A stretch of 21,299 bases of DNA from assembly GCA_900551235.1 (NCBI GenBank), contig URUU01000040.1:1-21299 (forward strand). The letters run 5' to 3'. Below, one piece after another: positions 6,396 through 14,500 of this stretch. The position numbers and the translations under genes were made by a program. Numbering within the stretch: the first letter of the stretch is position 1; each line of letters begins with the position of its first letter. The DNA comes from an uncultured Lachnospiraceae bacterium (GTDB lineage: Bacteria; Bacillota; Clostridia; Lachnospirales; Lachnospiraceae). The notes under the pieces were generated by a model, which saw only the letters and a list, made by a program, of their open reading frames with translations, was not told the origin of the DNA and made no database searches.

Positions 6396-9044
6396 CTATC
6401 TCGGTACTTCTACCATAATATATGCTTCTACCTGATCCAGCTCATGTACGTCATTGAATTTTTCAAATACCAGACCACACTCATATCCGGCTCTTACTTC
6501 TTTTACGTCGTCCTTAAATCTCTTCAGAGATGCCAGCGCGCCTTCAAAGATCTGTTCTCCTTCACGTTTGATACGCACGGAGCAGCCTCTCTGGAAGGTA
6601 CCATCGAGCACATAAGAACCTGCGATCGTTCCGACACCGGAAGCCTTGAACAACTGACGTACCTCTGCGTGACCGATCACCTTCTCCTCGAAGATCGGAT
6701 CCAGAAGCCCCTTCATGGCTGCTTCCACATCTGCGATCGCATCGTAAATGACGCGGTACAGTCTGACATCAACTCCTTCGCGCTCTGCGGTTGCTTTTGC
6801 GGTTGCATCCGGACGTACATTAAATCCGATGATGATTGCATTGGATGCGCTCGCCAGGCTGACATCGGATTCGTTGATCGCACCAACGCCTCCATGAATG
6901 ATCTTGACAACAACTTCTTCGTTGGACAGTTTCAGAAGACTCTGTTTTACTGCTTCTACCGAACCCTGTACATCTGCCTTTACAATGATGTTCAGTTCTT
7001 TGAGATCTCCTGCCTGGATCTGTGAGAACAGATCATCCAGGGACATTCTTGCCTTCGTCTCTTCGAGCAGTCTCTCTCTTCCTTCGCTTACAAAGGTTTC
7101 TGCAAAGTTTCTTGCTTCTTTATCGCTTTCGCATGCGACAAAAATTTCTCCTGCATTTGGCACATCAGAAAGACCCAGGATCTCAACCGGAGTGGAAGGA
7201 CCTGCTTCTTTTACTCTTCTTCCTTTATCATCCATCATCGCACGGACTTTACCATAGCTGGAACCGCATGCGACCGGATCACCGACATGCAGCGTACCTT
7301 TCTGCACCAGAACCGTTGCCACCGGACCTTTTCCTTTATCCAGCTCAGCCTCAATGATCAGACCTCTTGCTTCCCGGTTCGGATTTGCCTTCAGTTCGGA
7401 AACTTCCGCAGTCAGAAGGATCATTTCCAGCAGTGTATCGATACCCTCATGTGTATGTGCAGATACCGGAACAAAGATGGTGCTTCCGCCCCAGTCTTCC
7501 GGAATCAGTTCATACTCGGAAAGTTCCTGTTTTACGCGGTCAATATTTGCACTTGGCTTATCAACCTTGTTGATCGCAACAATAATCTCAGTGCCTGCTG
7601 CTTTTGCATGGTTGATCGCTTCTACTGTCTGCGGCATAACACCATCGTCCGCTGCAACAACCAGGATCGCGATATCGGTTGCATTTGCACCACGCATACG
7701 CATAGCGGTAAACGCTTCATGTCCCGGTGTATCCAGGAAAGTGATCTTCTGACCGTCAATATTTACCACATAAGCACCGATATGCTGAGTGATACCGCCT
7801 GCCTCTTTTGCGATCACATGCGTATTACGGATCGCATCCAGAAGAGAAGTTTTACCGTGGTCAACGTGTCCCATAACACAGACTACCGGCGGTCTTGGAA
7901 CCATCTTGCTTTCGTCTTCTTCTTCCTCATGCAGAAGTTCTTCGATCACATCTACTTTTTCTTCTTTTTCTGCGATACAGTTAAATTCCAGTGCGATTTC
8001 CTCTGCTTTTTCAAAATCGATCTCCTGGTTTACCGTCACCATGACACCTTCCAGAAAGAGTTTTTTGATGATCGCGGATGCCTGGATCTTCATTGCATCT
8101 GCCAGTTCTTTGATCGTCATGGTTTCCGGAAGAGTGATCGTTCTGATTTCATCTTCCTTTTTCTCCTGTACCGGCGGTGTCGGCTGTTTTACCTGCTGTT
8201 TGTTATTCTTTCCGCCGCGACCGTTATTATTCCTGGTATTATTATTTTTAGAGTTGTTTTTTCCTCCCTGGCCTAAACGGTTGCTCTTACTTTCGAATTT
8301 ATCTACTTTATCCTGGCGGTCATTTCTTCCGCGGTCATTACGGTTTCTGGATTCTTTTGTGATCGGTTTTTCCATCACTGCGGAGCCGCCGCCCATGCGG
8401 CTTCCCTGGCTTCTTCCGGCTGCCGGTCTCTGACCGTCATTTCTGCGTCCCTGTCCCTGATTTCTGGAATCTCCGTCGCGGAAACGTCCGCCTCCGTTCT
8501 GACCGTCCCTTCTTGCCCCGTCACGGTTCTGCACTCCACGGTTCTGGCCGTCGTTTCTGCGTCCCTGTCCCTGGTTTCTGGAATCTCCGTCACGGAAACG
8601 TCCGCCTCCGTTCTGACCATCCCTTCTTACCCCGTCACGGTTCTGGCCGCTGTTTCTTGCGCCATCACGATTCTGTGTCTGTGCACCATCCTGACGGTTC
8701 TGGCCGTCATTTCTGCGTCCCTGTCCCTGGTTTCTGGAATCTCCGTCTGTTCTGTTCTGGGATCTTCCGCCACGACCGATACCGGTACGGCTGTTCTGCG
8801 GATGAAATACCTGTGTGATATTTTTCTTCTTTGCAGGTGCTTTCTTTTCTTCTGCTGCCTCTGTTTTTCCTTCAGGCTTTGTTTCTTTCTTTGCGAATTT
8901 CTCTTCTACCATTGCCACCTGTTCCTCTTCCAATGAATTCATAGGGCTTTTTACATCGATGCCCTTTTCTGTCAAATAGTTTAAAATCTCTTTATTTTCC
9001 TTGCCAAGCTTCTTTGCTAATTCATGTACCCTGATTCTCGCCAT
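6396..9044 (-). CDS. infB: Translation initiation factor IF-2
   Basis: IF-2 is the GTPase that brings initiator fMet-tRNA to the 30S subunit and promotes 50S joining. The 882-residue product has an N-terminal helical IF2_N module (1-50), a long low-complexity linker rich in Arg, Gly, Asn, Gln and Asp (about 80-295), a second IF2_N-type module (about 300-355), and the G domain with GHVDHGKTS (392-400), GGITQHIG (416-423), DTPGHEAF (438-445) and NKVD (492-495). Domains II to IV and C2 follow. The ATG at 9044 has GGAGG eight bases upstream. The gene overlaps ylxQ by 23 bases. The linker contains DNA-level tandem repeats (listed separately). It is longer than in Bacillus IF-2 because of this linker; the core looks intact. 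Confidence 0.98.
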   Translation of the reverse strand: MARIRVHELAKKLGKENKEILNYLTEKGIDVKSPMNSLEEEQVAMVEEKFAKKETKPEGKTEAAEEKKAPAKKKNITQVFHPQNSRTGIGRGGRSQNRTDGDSRNQGQGRRNDGQNRQDGAQTQNRDGARNSGQNRDGVRRDGQNGGGRFRDGDSRNQGQGRRNDGQNRGVQNRDGARRDGQNGGGRFRDGDSRNQGQGRRNDGQRPAAGRSQGSRMGGGSAVMEKPITKESRNRNDRGRNDRQDKVDKFESKSNRLGQGGKNNSKNNNTRNNNGRGGKNNKQQVKQPTPPVQEKKEDEIRTITLPETMTIKELADAMKIQASAIIKKLFLEGVMVTVNQEIDFEKAEEIALEFNCIAEKEEKVDVIEELLHEEEEDESKMVPRPPVVCVMGHVDHGKTSLLDAIRNTHVIAKEAGGITQHIGAYVVNIDGQKITFLDTPGHEAFTAMRMRGANATDIAILVVAADDGVMPQTVEAINHAKAAGTEIIVAINKVDKPSANIDRVKQELSEYELIPEDWGGSTIFVPVSAHTHEGIDTLLEMILLTAEVSELKANPNREARGLIIEAELDKGKGPVATVLVQKGTLHVGDPVACGSSYGKVRAMMDDKGRRVKEAGPSTPVEILGLSDVPNAGEIFVACESDKEARNFAETFVSEGRERLLEETKARMSLDDLFSQIQAGDLKELNIIVKADVQGSVEAVKQSLLKLSNEEVVVKIIHGGVGAINESDVSLASASNAIIIGFNVRPDATAKATAEREGVDVRLYRVIYDAIADVEAAMKGLLDPIFEEKVIGHAEVRQLFKASGVGTIAGSYVLDGTFQRGCSVRIKREGEQIFEGALASLKRFKDDVKEVRAGYECGLVFEKFNDVHELDQVEAYIMVEVPR
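8415..8747 (-). repeat. In-frame tandem repeats in the IF-2 linker (114-bp unit)
   Basis: Two adjacent copies of about 114 bp (38 codons) lie at roughly 8529-8642 and 8415-8528. They encode NRDGxRRDGQNGGGRFRDGD followed by SRNQGQGRRNDGQ. A third, partial copy encoding DGDSRNQGQGRRNDGQNR lies at about 8694-8747. The copies are nearly identical in DNA as well as protein, which suggests recent duplication or gene conversion. Because the unit is a multiple of three, copy-number changes keep the frame. The product is expected to be disordered and strongly basic, with RGG/RDG-like spacing. Confidence 0.9.
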
Positions 9045-9369
9045 CGCGTCTACCTCCGTCTTCTTCCTGAGGCAACTGTTTTCTTACGGCGCCGGCAAGT
9101 CCAGCATCTGTAATTGCCAGCGACGCACGAAATTCTTTGCCCATAGCTGCACCTAATTCAGCTTTTGTTCCATAGAAATACAACGGCACTTTGTAGTATT
9201 CACACATATTTTTAAACTTTTTCTTCGTATTATCCGAAGACTCTGCAGATACAATGACCAGAAACGCACATCCGGACTTTACGGCTTTTTCTGTGGAAAA
9301 TTCTCCGCTCGCCGTCTTTCCGGCCTTCTGTGCCAGACCGATCATAGAGAAAACTCTATTCTGACTCAA
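9022..9369 (-). CDS. ylxQ: L7Ae/L30e-family RNA-binding protein YlxQ
   Basis: This small protein belongs to the L7Ae/L30e/S12e/Gadd45 family, whose members bind kink-turn or related RNA structures. The cellular role of YlxQ is not settled. The N-terminal signature SMIGLAQKAGKTASGEFSTEKAVKSG and the central LVIVSAESSDNTKKKF...YYKVPLYFYGTKAELGAAMGKE fit the family. The start is uncertain. A TTG at 9369 lies ten bases after AAGGAG and gives 115 residues. A TTG at 9378 is only one base from that site, and an ATG at 9345 would cut into the conserved region. The gene overlaps ylxR upstream and infB downstream, so translational coupling is likely. The C-terminal tail is short and charged. Confidence 0.9.
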   Translation of the reverse strand: MSQNRVFSMIGLAQKAGKTASGEFSTEKAVKSGCAFLVIVSAESSDNTKKKFKNMCEYYKVPLYFYGTKAELGAAMGKEFRASLAITDAGLAGAVRKQLPQEEDGGRRDGENQGT

Positions 9370-9634
9370 TCTTTTCAATCTCCTTTTTCAGGCTGTCATA
9401 TATCTCCGGGGAGATCCCCGTCTTTAAGGAACGCTCGATTCCACGGTTTTTTACCGCTTTTTCCAGACATTCTTTCGATTTACAAATATATGCCCCTCTG
9501 CCGTTTTTCTTTCCTGTCGCATCCAGAAGAATCTCATCGTTTTCCGTTTTCAGTACACGGATCATCTCCCGTTTGCTTTTCATTTCCTGACATCCTACAC
9601 ATTTACGCATAGGAATTTTCTTTCCCTGACCCAT
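9356..9634 (-). CDS. ylxR: YlxR family protein (DUF448), RNase P modulator candidate
   Basis: The 92-residue protein has the YlxR signature: PMRKCVGCQEMKSKREMIRV (8-27), LLDATGKKNGRGAYICKSKECLEKAVKNRG in the middle, and a helical Lys/Glu-rich tail. YlxR homologues are small nucleic-acid-binding proteins fixed between nusA and infB in Firmicutes; the B. subtilis protein has been reported to bind and modulate RNase P, recalled from the literature and not derived from this sequence. The ATG at 9634 has AGGAG six bases upstream, located inside the last codons of nusA, and starts only three bases after the nusA stop. It overlaps the ylxQ start by about 14 bases. Confidence 0.95.
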   Translation of the reverse strand: MGQGKKIPMRKCVGCQEMKSKREMIRVLKTENDEILLDATGKKNGRGAYICKSKECLEKAVKNRGIERSLKTGISPEIYDSLKKEIEKIESE

Positions 9635-9637
9635 GTT

Positions 9638-10828
9638 CTACTCCTGAATATCATCCTCAGTCAAAATTGCTTCGTCTTCTTTTTCAGAAGTCTCCTCGTA
9701 TGCCTCTTCATAATCAAAATCATCTGCATCTGCGGCTTCTTCATTCTGTGCTTCGTAATCTTCCTGCATCAGGTATTCATCCAGTTCCCCGGACTCCCTT
9801 ACCTGTGTCTCGCTCTTGATATCGATCTTGAATCCGGTCAGTTTCGCTGCCAGTCTTGCATTCTGTCCTTCTTTGCCGATCGCCAGAGATAACTGGTAAT
9901 CCGGAACGATCACTTTTGCAGTCTTTTCGTCATCGTCTGCAATAACAGAGATTACTTTTGCAGGGCTTAATGCATTCTCGATCAGGATTGCTGCATTTTC
10001 GTCCCAGTTGATGATATCGATCTTCTCTCCGCGCAGTTCTTCCACGATTGTATTGACACGCACACCATTCATGCCGACGCATGCTCCTACCGGATCTACA
10101 TCAGGATTGTTGGAGCATACCGCCATCTTGGTTCTGCTTCCGGCTTCTCTTGCGATACTTTTGATCTCTACCGTTCCGTCTTTTACCTCGGTCACTTCAG
10201 ACTCGAACAGACGTTTTACCAGCTCCGGATGTGTGCGGGATACCATGATTTTCGGTCCTTTTGGTGTATCTTTGACTTCCAGGACATATACTTTGATACG
10301 CTCGGTCGGGTGGAAGACTTCTCCTTTTACCATTTCATTTTCACTGAGGATCGCATCTGCTTTTCCGAGGTTCACACTGACGTTTCTTCCGATGTAACGC
10401 TGTACAATACCGGTTACCACGTCTTTTTCTTTCTGATAGTATTCATCAAACAGTACTTTTCTTTCTTCTTCACGGATTTTCTGAAGAATGACGTTTTTGG
10501 CATTCATCGTAGCAATACGTCCAAATTCTTTGGATTTGATCTCTACGTTTGCCACATCCCCCAGTTCATATTTGGAGTTTAACTGTTTTGCATTTTCCAG
10601 GCTGATCTCCATGACCGGATCTTCTACTTTTTCTACTACTGTTTTTTCTGCATGTACGTTAAATTCACAGGTCACCGGATCAATAAATACTTTTACATTG
10701 TCCGCTTTTCCAAAATGATTTTTACAAGCCTGGAGCAGAGACTGCTCGATTGCTTCCAGAAGGGTATCCTTGCTGATATTTTTCTCTTTTTCCAGTACAT
10801 TTAATGCTTCCAACAACTCGCTGTTCAT
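9638..10828 (-). CDS. nusA: Transcription termination/antitermination factor NusA
   Basis: NusA binds RNA polymerase and nascent RNA and promotes pausing and intrinsic termination. The 396-residue protein has the RNAP-binding N-terminal domain (1-125), an S1 domain (about 134-200, KDVVTGIVQRYIGRNVSVNLG), KH1 with GMNG at 252-255 (PVGACVGMNGVRVNTIVEEL), and KH2 with GKEG at 318-321 (YQLSLAIGKEGQNARLAAKLTG). It lacks the two C-terminal acidic repeats of E. coli NusA, as is normal for Firmicutes. It does end in an Asp/Glu-rich tail of about 50 residues (350-396). The ATG at 10828 has AGGAGG ten bases upstream and lies 21 bases after rimP. The hairpin at 11337-11370 in the operon leader is a candidate for NusA autoregulation. 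Confidence 0.98.
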   Translation of the reverse strand: MNSELLEALNVLEKEKNISKDTLLEAIEQSLLQACKNHFGKADNVKVFIDPVTCEFNVHAEKTVVEKVEDPVMEISLENAKQLNSKYELGDVANVEIKSKEFGRIATMNAKNVILQKIREEERKVLFDEYYQKEKDVVTGIVQRYIGRNVSVNLGKADAILSENEMVKGEVFHPTERIKVYVLEVKDTPKGPKIMVSRTHPELVKRLFESEVTEVKDGTVEIKSIAREAGSRTKMAVCSNNPDVDPVGACVGMNGVRVNTIVEELRGEKIDIINWDENAAILIENALSPAKVISVIADDDEKTAKVIVPDYQLSLAIGKEGQNARLAAKLTGFKIDIKSETQVRESGELDEYLMQEDYEAQNEEAADADDFDYEEAYEETSEKEDEAILTEDDIQE

Positions 10829-10849
10829 TTTCTTTTATCCTCCTACACT

Positions 10850-11323
10850 TTAAAAATCGAACGCCAGCCTTACAAGAGCGGTCTCGGAACGCTGAAACGT
10901 CATTTCGTTGTCTTCCATCACAATCGTGAAACTGTCTTTATCAAATTCTTTTAAAATACCTGTAAATTCTTTCTGTTTATCAATGGCGCGGAATGTACGG
11001 ACCTCGATCTCTCTGCCGATGCTTCTTTTGAAATCCTTTTCCTTTTTCAGCGGACGGCCAAGTCCAGGGGAGCTTACCTCCAGAATATAGGAATCTTCTA
11101 TATAATCCTCTTCGTCCAGTTTGTCGCTTAAAGCCCTGCTGATCACCTCGCAGTCATCTACAGCGATCCCGCCAGGTTTGTCAATATATGCACGCAGATA
11201 CCAGTTTCCCACCTCTTTTACGTACTCTACATCGACCAGCTCAAACCCATGTGCATCCACCAGCGGCTGCAGGAGTTCTTCTGTCTTTGCTTCATAAGTC
11301 TCTCTTCTCGTCATTCGCGTCAC
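10850..11323 (-). CDS. rimP: Ribosome maturation factor RimP
   Basis: RimP helps assemble the 30S subunit, in particular the S12 region. The 157-residue product has the family pattern: ELVDVEYVKEVGNWYLRAYIDKPGGIAVDDCEVISRALSD, then DSYILEVSSPGLGRPLKKEKDF with the hallmark VSSPGLGRPL, and a C-terminal SH3-like barrel. The GTG at 11323 has GAGG five bases upstream. An in-frame ATG at 11314 (starting MTRRETYEA) is an equally plausible start, nine bases from AAAGG. It is the first gene of the nusA-infB operon, with a clear promoter and a hairpin-bearing leader upstream. nusA follows after 21 bases. Confidence 0.96.
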   Translation of the reverse strand: MTRMTRRETYEAKTEELLQPLVDAHGFELVDVEYVKEVGNWYLRAYIDKPGGIAVDDCEVISRALSDKLDEEDYIEDSYILEVSSPGLGRPLKKEKDFKRSIGREIEVRTFRAIDKQKEFTGILKEFDKDSFTIVMEDNEMTFQRSETALVRLAFDF

Positions 11324-11336
11324 CCTTTCCTCTTGT

Positions 11337-11370
11337 ACAACAAGAATGAGTGGACGAAACGTCCACTCAT
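11337..11370 (-). promoter_or_regulatory. Leader hairpin plus interrupted U-tract before rimP (NusA-dependent attenuator candidate)
   Basis: ATGAGTGGACG (11360-11370) and CGTCCACTCAT (11346-11356) form a perfect 11-bp stem with a UUU loop, beginning about 22 bases into the predicted transcript. It is followed by UCUUGUUGU (11337-11345), a U-rich tract broken by C and G. Hairpins with such weakened U-tracts are the kind that need NusA to terminate in B. subtilis, where nusA has been reported to autoregulate through its operon leader. A second 6-bp stem, TCTTGT/ACAAGA (11331-11345), overlaps the U-tract and could compete with it. No antiterminator for the main stem is evident. Confidence 0.6.
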
Positions 11371-11398
11371 ACTCTAGTAATTTCCTATCATCACCCCG

Positions 11399-11427
11399 AT
11401 TATAGCACCCTCTATGTAAAAAAGCAA
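11399..11427 (-). promoter_or_regulatory. Sigma-70/SigA-type promoter of the rimP-nusA-infB operon
   Basis: The minus strand carries TTGCTT (11422-11427), a 17-base spacer and a perfect TATAAT (11399-11404), with TG one base before it (extended -10). The predicted start near 11392 gives a leader of about 70 bases to the rimP start. It lies about 75 bases after the sialidase stop codon in an AT-rich spacer, so the operon does not depend on sialidase transcription. Confidence 0.85.
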
Positions 11428-11500
11428 GGCTTTGATGAAAATTTTTGATTATTTGATTGAATGCGAATTTATAAAAATCCGAAAGTAGTACTAAAAGTAC

Positions 11501-14500
11501 TTATTTTTTGATCTTAACTCTCTTCGCTTTGCTCATTGCGCTGACTGTCTTACCTTTTACGGTTGCAATCTTGTAGTAGTAAGTCTTTCCAGCTTTCACT
11601 TTCTTGTTTACAAGAGATGCTGCACCCTTTCTGGAGGTTGCTGCTTTCTTATAACCGCTGTTCTTCTTAGTGGAACGGTAAACCACTACTTTTGTGCCTT
11701 TTGCTTTCTTCCAGGTCAGTTTTACACTCTTGGTTCCTGCTGATGCTTTCTTGATCTTCGGAGCTTTTGCGAGTTTCACTGCTACGGCTGCACCTGCTTC
11801 GCTGACGGTCTTGCCATCTGCGGATACTGCCACTGCATAGTAAGATGCACCTCTGATCGCTGTTGTATCTGTTACAACCGTCTTGCCTGCCGCTGTTGTG
11901 CCGACCTTGACTGCTTTGCCTTTTACCACACGGTATACATCATAAGCTGCTGCATCTTTGACCGGTTCAACCGTTACGGTTACGGTTACACCGCCTTTTG
12001 CTGCTTTTGCTTTTACGGTTTTTACAGCCGGTGCTGCAAGTTTCACTTCCGGTTTCGGTGTCTCAGCCTTCTTCACGGTCAGTGCACCCTGTGCTTTCGT
12101 CAGTGCTCCGATCAGTGTCGTCAGTGCTGCTGCATCTGCTTTTTCACCGGCATTCTTCAGTGCATTATATGCATCGCCAAATGCTTTCCAGCTTGCATCA
12201 TCGTAATCCTTCTGGCCTGCATCATAGATTGCTTTTGCTGCTTCCAGCGCTTTTGCTGCTTCTTTTTTTGCCTGCTCCAGTTTGAATACCAGCTTATCCT
12301 GTGCTGCCTTCAGTGCATTGTACGCTTTGGTCAGTTCTTCTTCTGTAGCATCTGCTTTATTGTATGCTTTGACTGCCGCTTCATCCGCAGCAACCATAGC
12401 ATTGTAAGATTCTGCGGTATACAGCGTCTTATCCAGTTTTGCTACTTCTTCCAGAAGATCACCGAGTTTTTTCTTAGCGGCTGCAGTTTTGGTGATCAGA
12501 CCACTCTTAGCGGCTGCGATCGCAGCTTTTGCATCTGCGATCTGCTGTTTGGAAGCAGTTCCGCTGTTGAGCAGTCTGTTTGCTTCAGCTACCGCATCTT
12601 GCAGTTTCTGATAGCTTTCTGCTGTATAGTTATCTTTATCTGCGATCTGACCTGCTACGCTGTCTACCTCATCTTGCAGTTCCTTCTTTTCTGCTGCACT
12701 TGCTTTGTTGCTCGTAACAGTCAGGGTTACGTCTTTTGTCTTAACAAGCGCCTCTTTACCTTTAGGTGACAGGGTTGCGGTTACGGTGATCACTGCAGTA
12801 CCAGCGTCTTTTACAGTTACCGTTCCGTCTGCAGTTACTGCTGCACCGGTCTCTCCTGCGGATTTCACTGCGTAAGTATATACAACTGTTCCGTCATGTC
12901 CGTCGACTCTGCAAGGTGTAACCGTTGCTGTCGGATGAAGTTTTACACTCTGACTCTTGCTGTCAGCTACGTCAAGTTCAACCATCTGGTCCTGTACACC
13001 TGTGATATCACCCAGGGCACAGTCGCAGGTAATCTCTTCTGTTTTTCCGCTTCTTCGAACCAGCTTTGCTTCTGCATCTTTAAGAGATCTGTATGCTTTC
13101 AGAATCTCTGCCTTTGTACTGCTTTCACTGACTGCCTTTGCTGCTTCCAGAGCTTCTGCATAAGCTGCCCAGGAGGAAAGCGTATAATTTTCCCGGACTT
13201 TTTCTGCACCTGACCGGATTTTTTCTTCCAGCCTGGTTTTTGCCAGAGTTCCGGCAGCTTCTACTGCAGCATTTACTTTATCTGCTGCTGTTTTGATTTC
13301 ATCTGCTGTTGCATTTGGTTTATCTGCTGCTGTTTTAGCCTCTTTTACTGCATCTGCAAGTGCAGCAAACTCTGTATCATCCGCATATGCAGCATATTCT
13401 GCCAGAACTGCAAGAACTTTCGTTTTATCTGTCGCTGCTGTCAGATCGCCTGTTCCTGTCACACGGATTTCTGCTGCTGTCGCCCACTCGTCTTTGGTAT
13501 CTACAGCACGTAATTTTACGTGAGTTGCCTTTACTGCCCCTCCAAAATATGCCGTTTTAACATCCGCATTTTTCTCCCAGTTTCCTGTTGCCACCGGAGT
13601 AAAGTTTGTTCCGTCACTGCTTACTTCAATCTGATATTCTGTTATTGTTCCATTCAGACCGCCTGTTCTTGGTGTATATTTCAGGCTGTCAATCAGATAC
13701 GTTCCACCCAGGTCAATGGTGATCCAGTGTTTTGGCCTTCCGCCATTGCTTGCATTATCTTCATTATATTTTGAATGCCAGTGCGTATTCAGATCATTAT
13801 CCAGGACATTGGATGCCGGTCCTTCCTTTCCGCTTGCCGCATACTGACTTCCGGCAGTTGCTGTCATGCCTTCTGTCGGCAATTCTGCAAAGGTGGTTTC
13901 TGACGCAGATGCAATGCTTCCAACCGTAACATCTTTTGTGGTAATCGGTCTACTGCTCAAAGATACATTGTAAACCGTTTCTGCCACACCATTATCCTTT
14001 GTATTCACCTCGCCGGTAACGACCACTTTACCAGTGTCTTCTGCTGTTACCTTATATACAAAACGAAGCGTATCTTCTGTTGTATTTCCTTCCAGCTGCG
14101 CTTCCCTTACCTTATCTCCCACGCGGACATTCAAAGTTACATTTCCTGCCGCAAATACATTCTGTGAGAAGGTTACATCTGCTGTAATCGTCGTACCTTC
14201 CTTCAGTTCTGTAACTGTTTTTCCGGATGCATCAGTAAGTGTTGCTGCGATTTTGGTCGGAGTCGGTGTATTTTCATAAACATTGTTGTCCATGATATAC
14301 TGCGGACTGAAAGAAGTAAACGCAGCACCGATTGCCGCATACGCTTCCTGTTCATAAATCAGTCCAATATTTCCATCCTGCATAACTGTCAGTGAAGAAT
14401 AAACATATTTATTCTCCTCGATCAGTTTTGAATATGCCCATGTCAGTGTGTCATCTGCATTTACAAATGCAATCCGGACTTTACCGCCTTTTCTTCCGCC

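Noticed and set aside
7287..8276. A 329-codon plus-strand frame opposite infB
   Set aside because: It lies wholly antisense to the conserved IF-2 core, has no recognisable motifs or start signal, and is the expected shadow of biased codon use.
8415..8747. Repeat array as a CRISPR
   Set aside because: The repeats are contiguous, 114 bp long, in frame with IF-2 and have no unique spacers.
11487..11501. AGTACT-AAA-AGTACT stem at the sialidase stop as a terminator
   Set aside because: The stem is only 6 AT-rich pairs, overlaps the stop codon, and has no adjacent U-run; sialidase termination remains unassigned.
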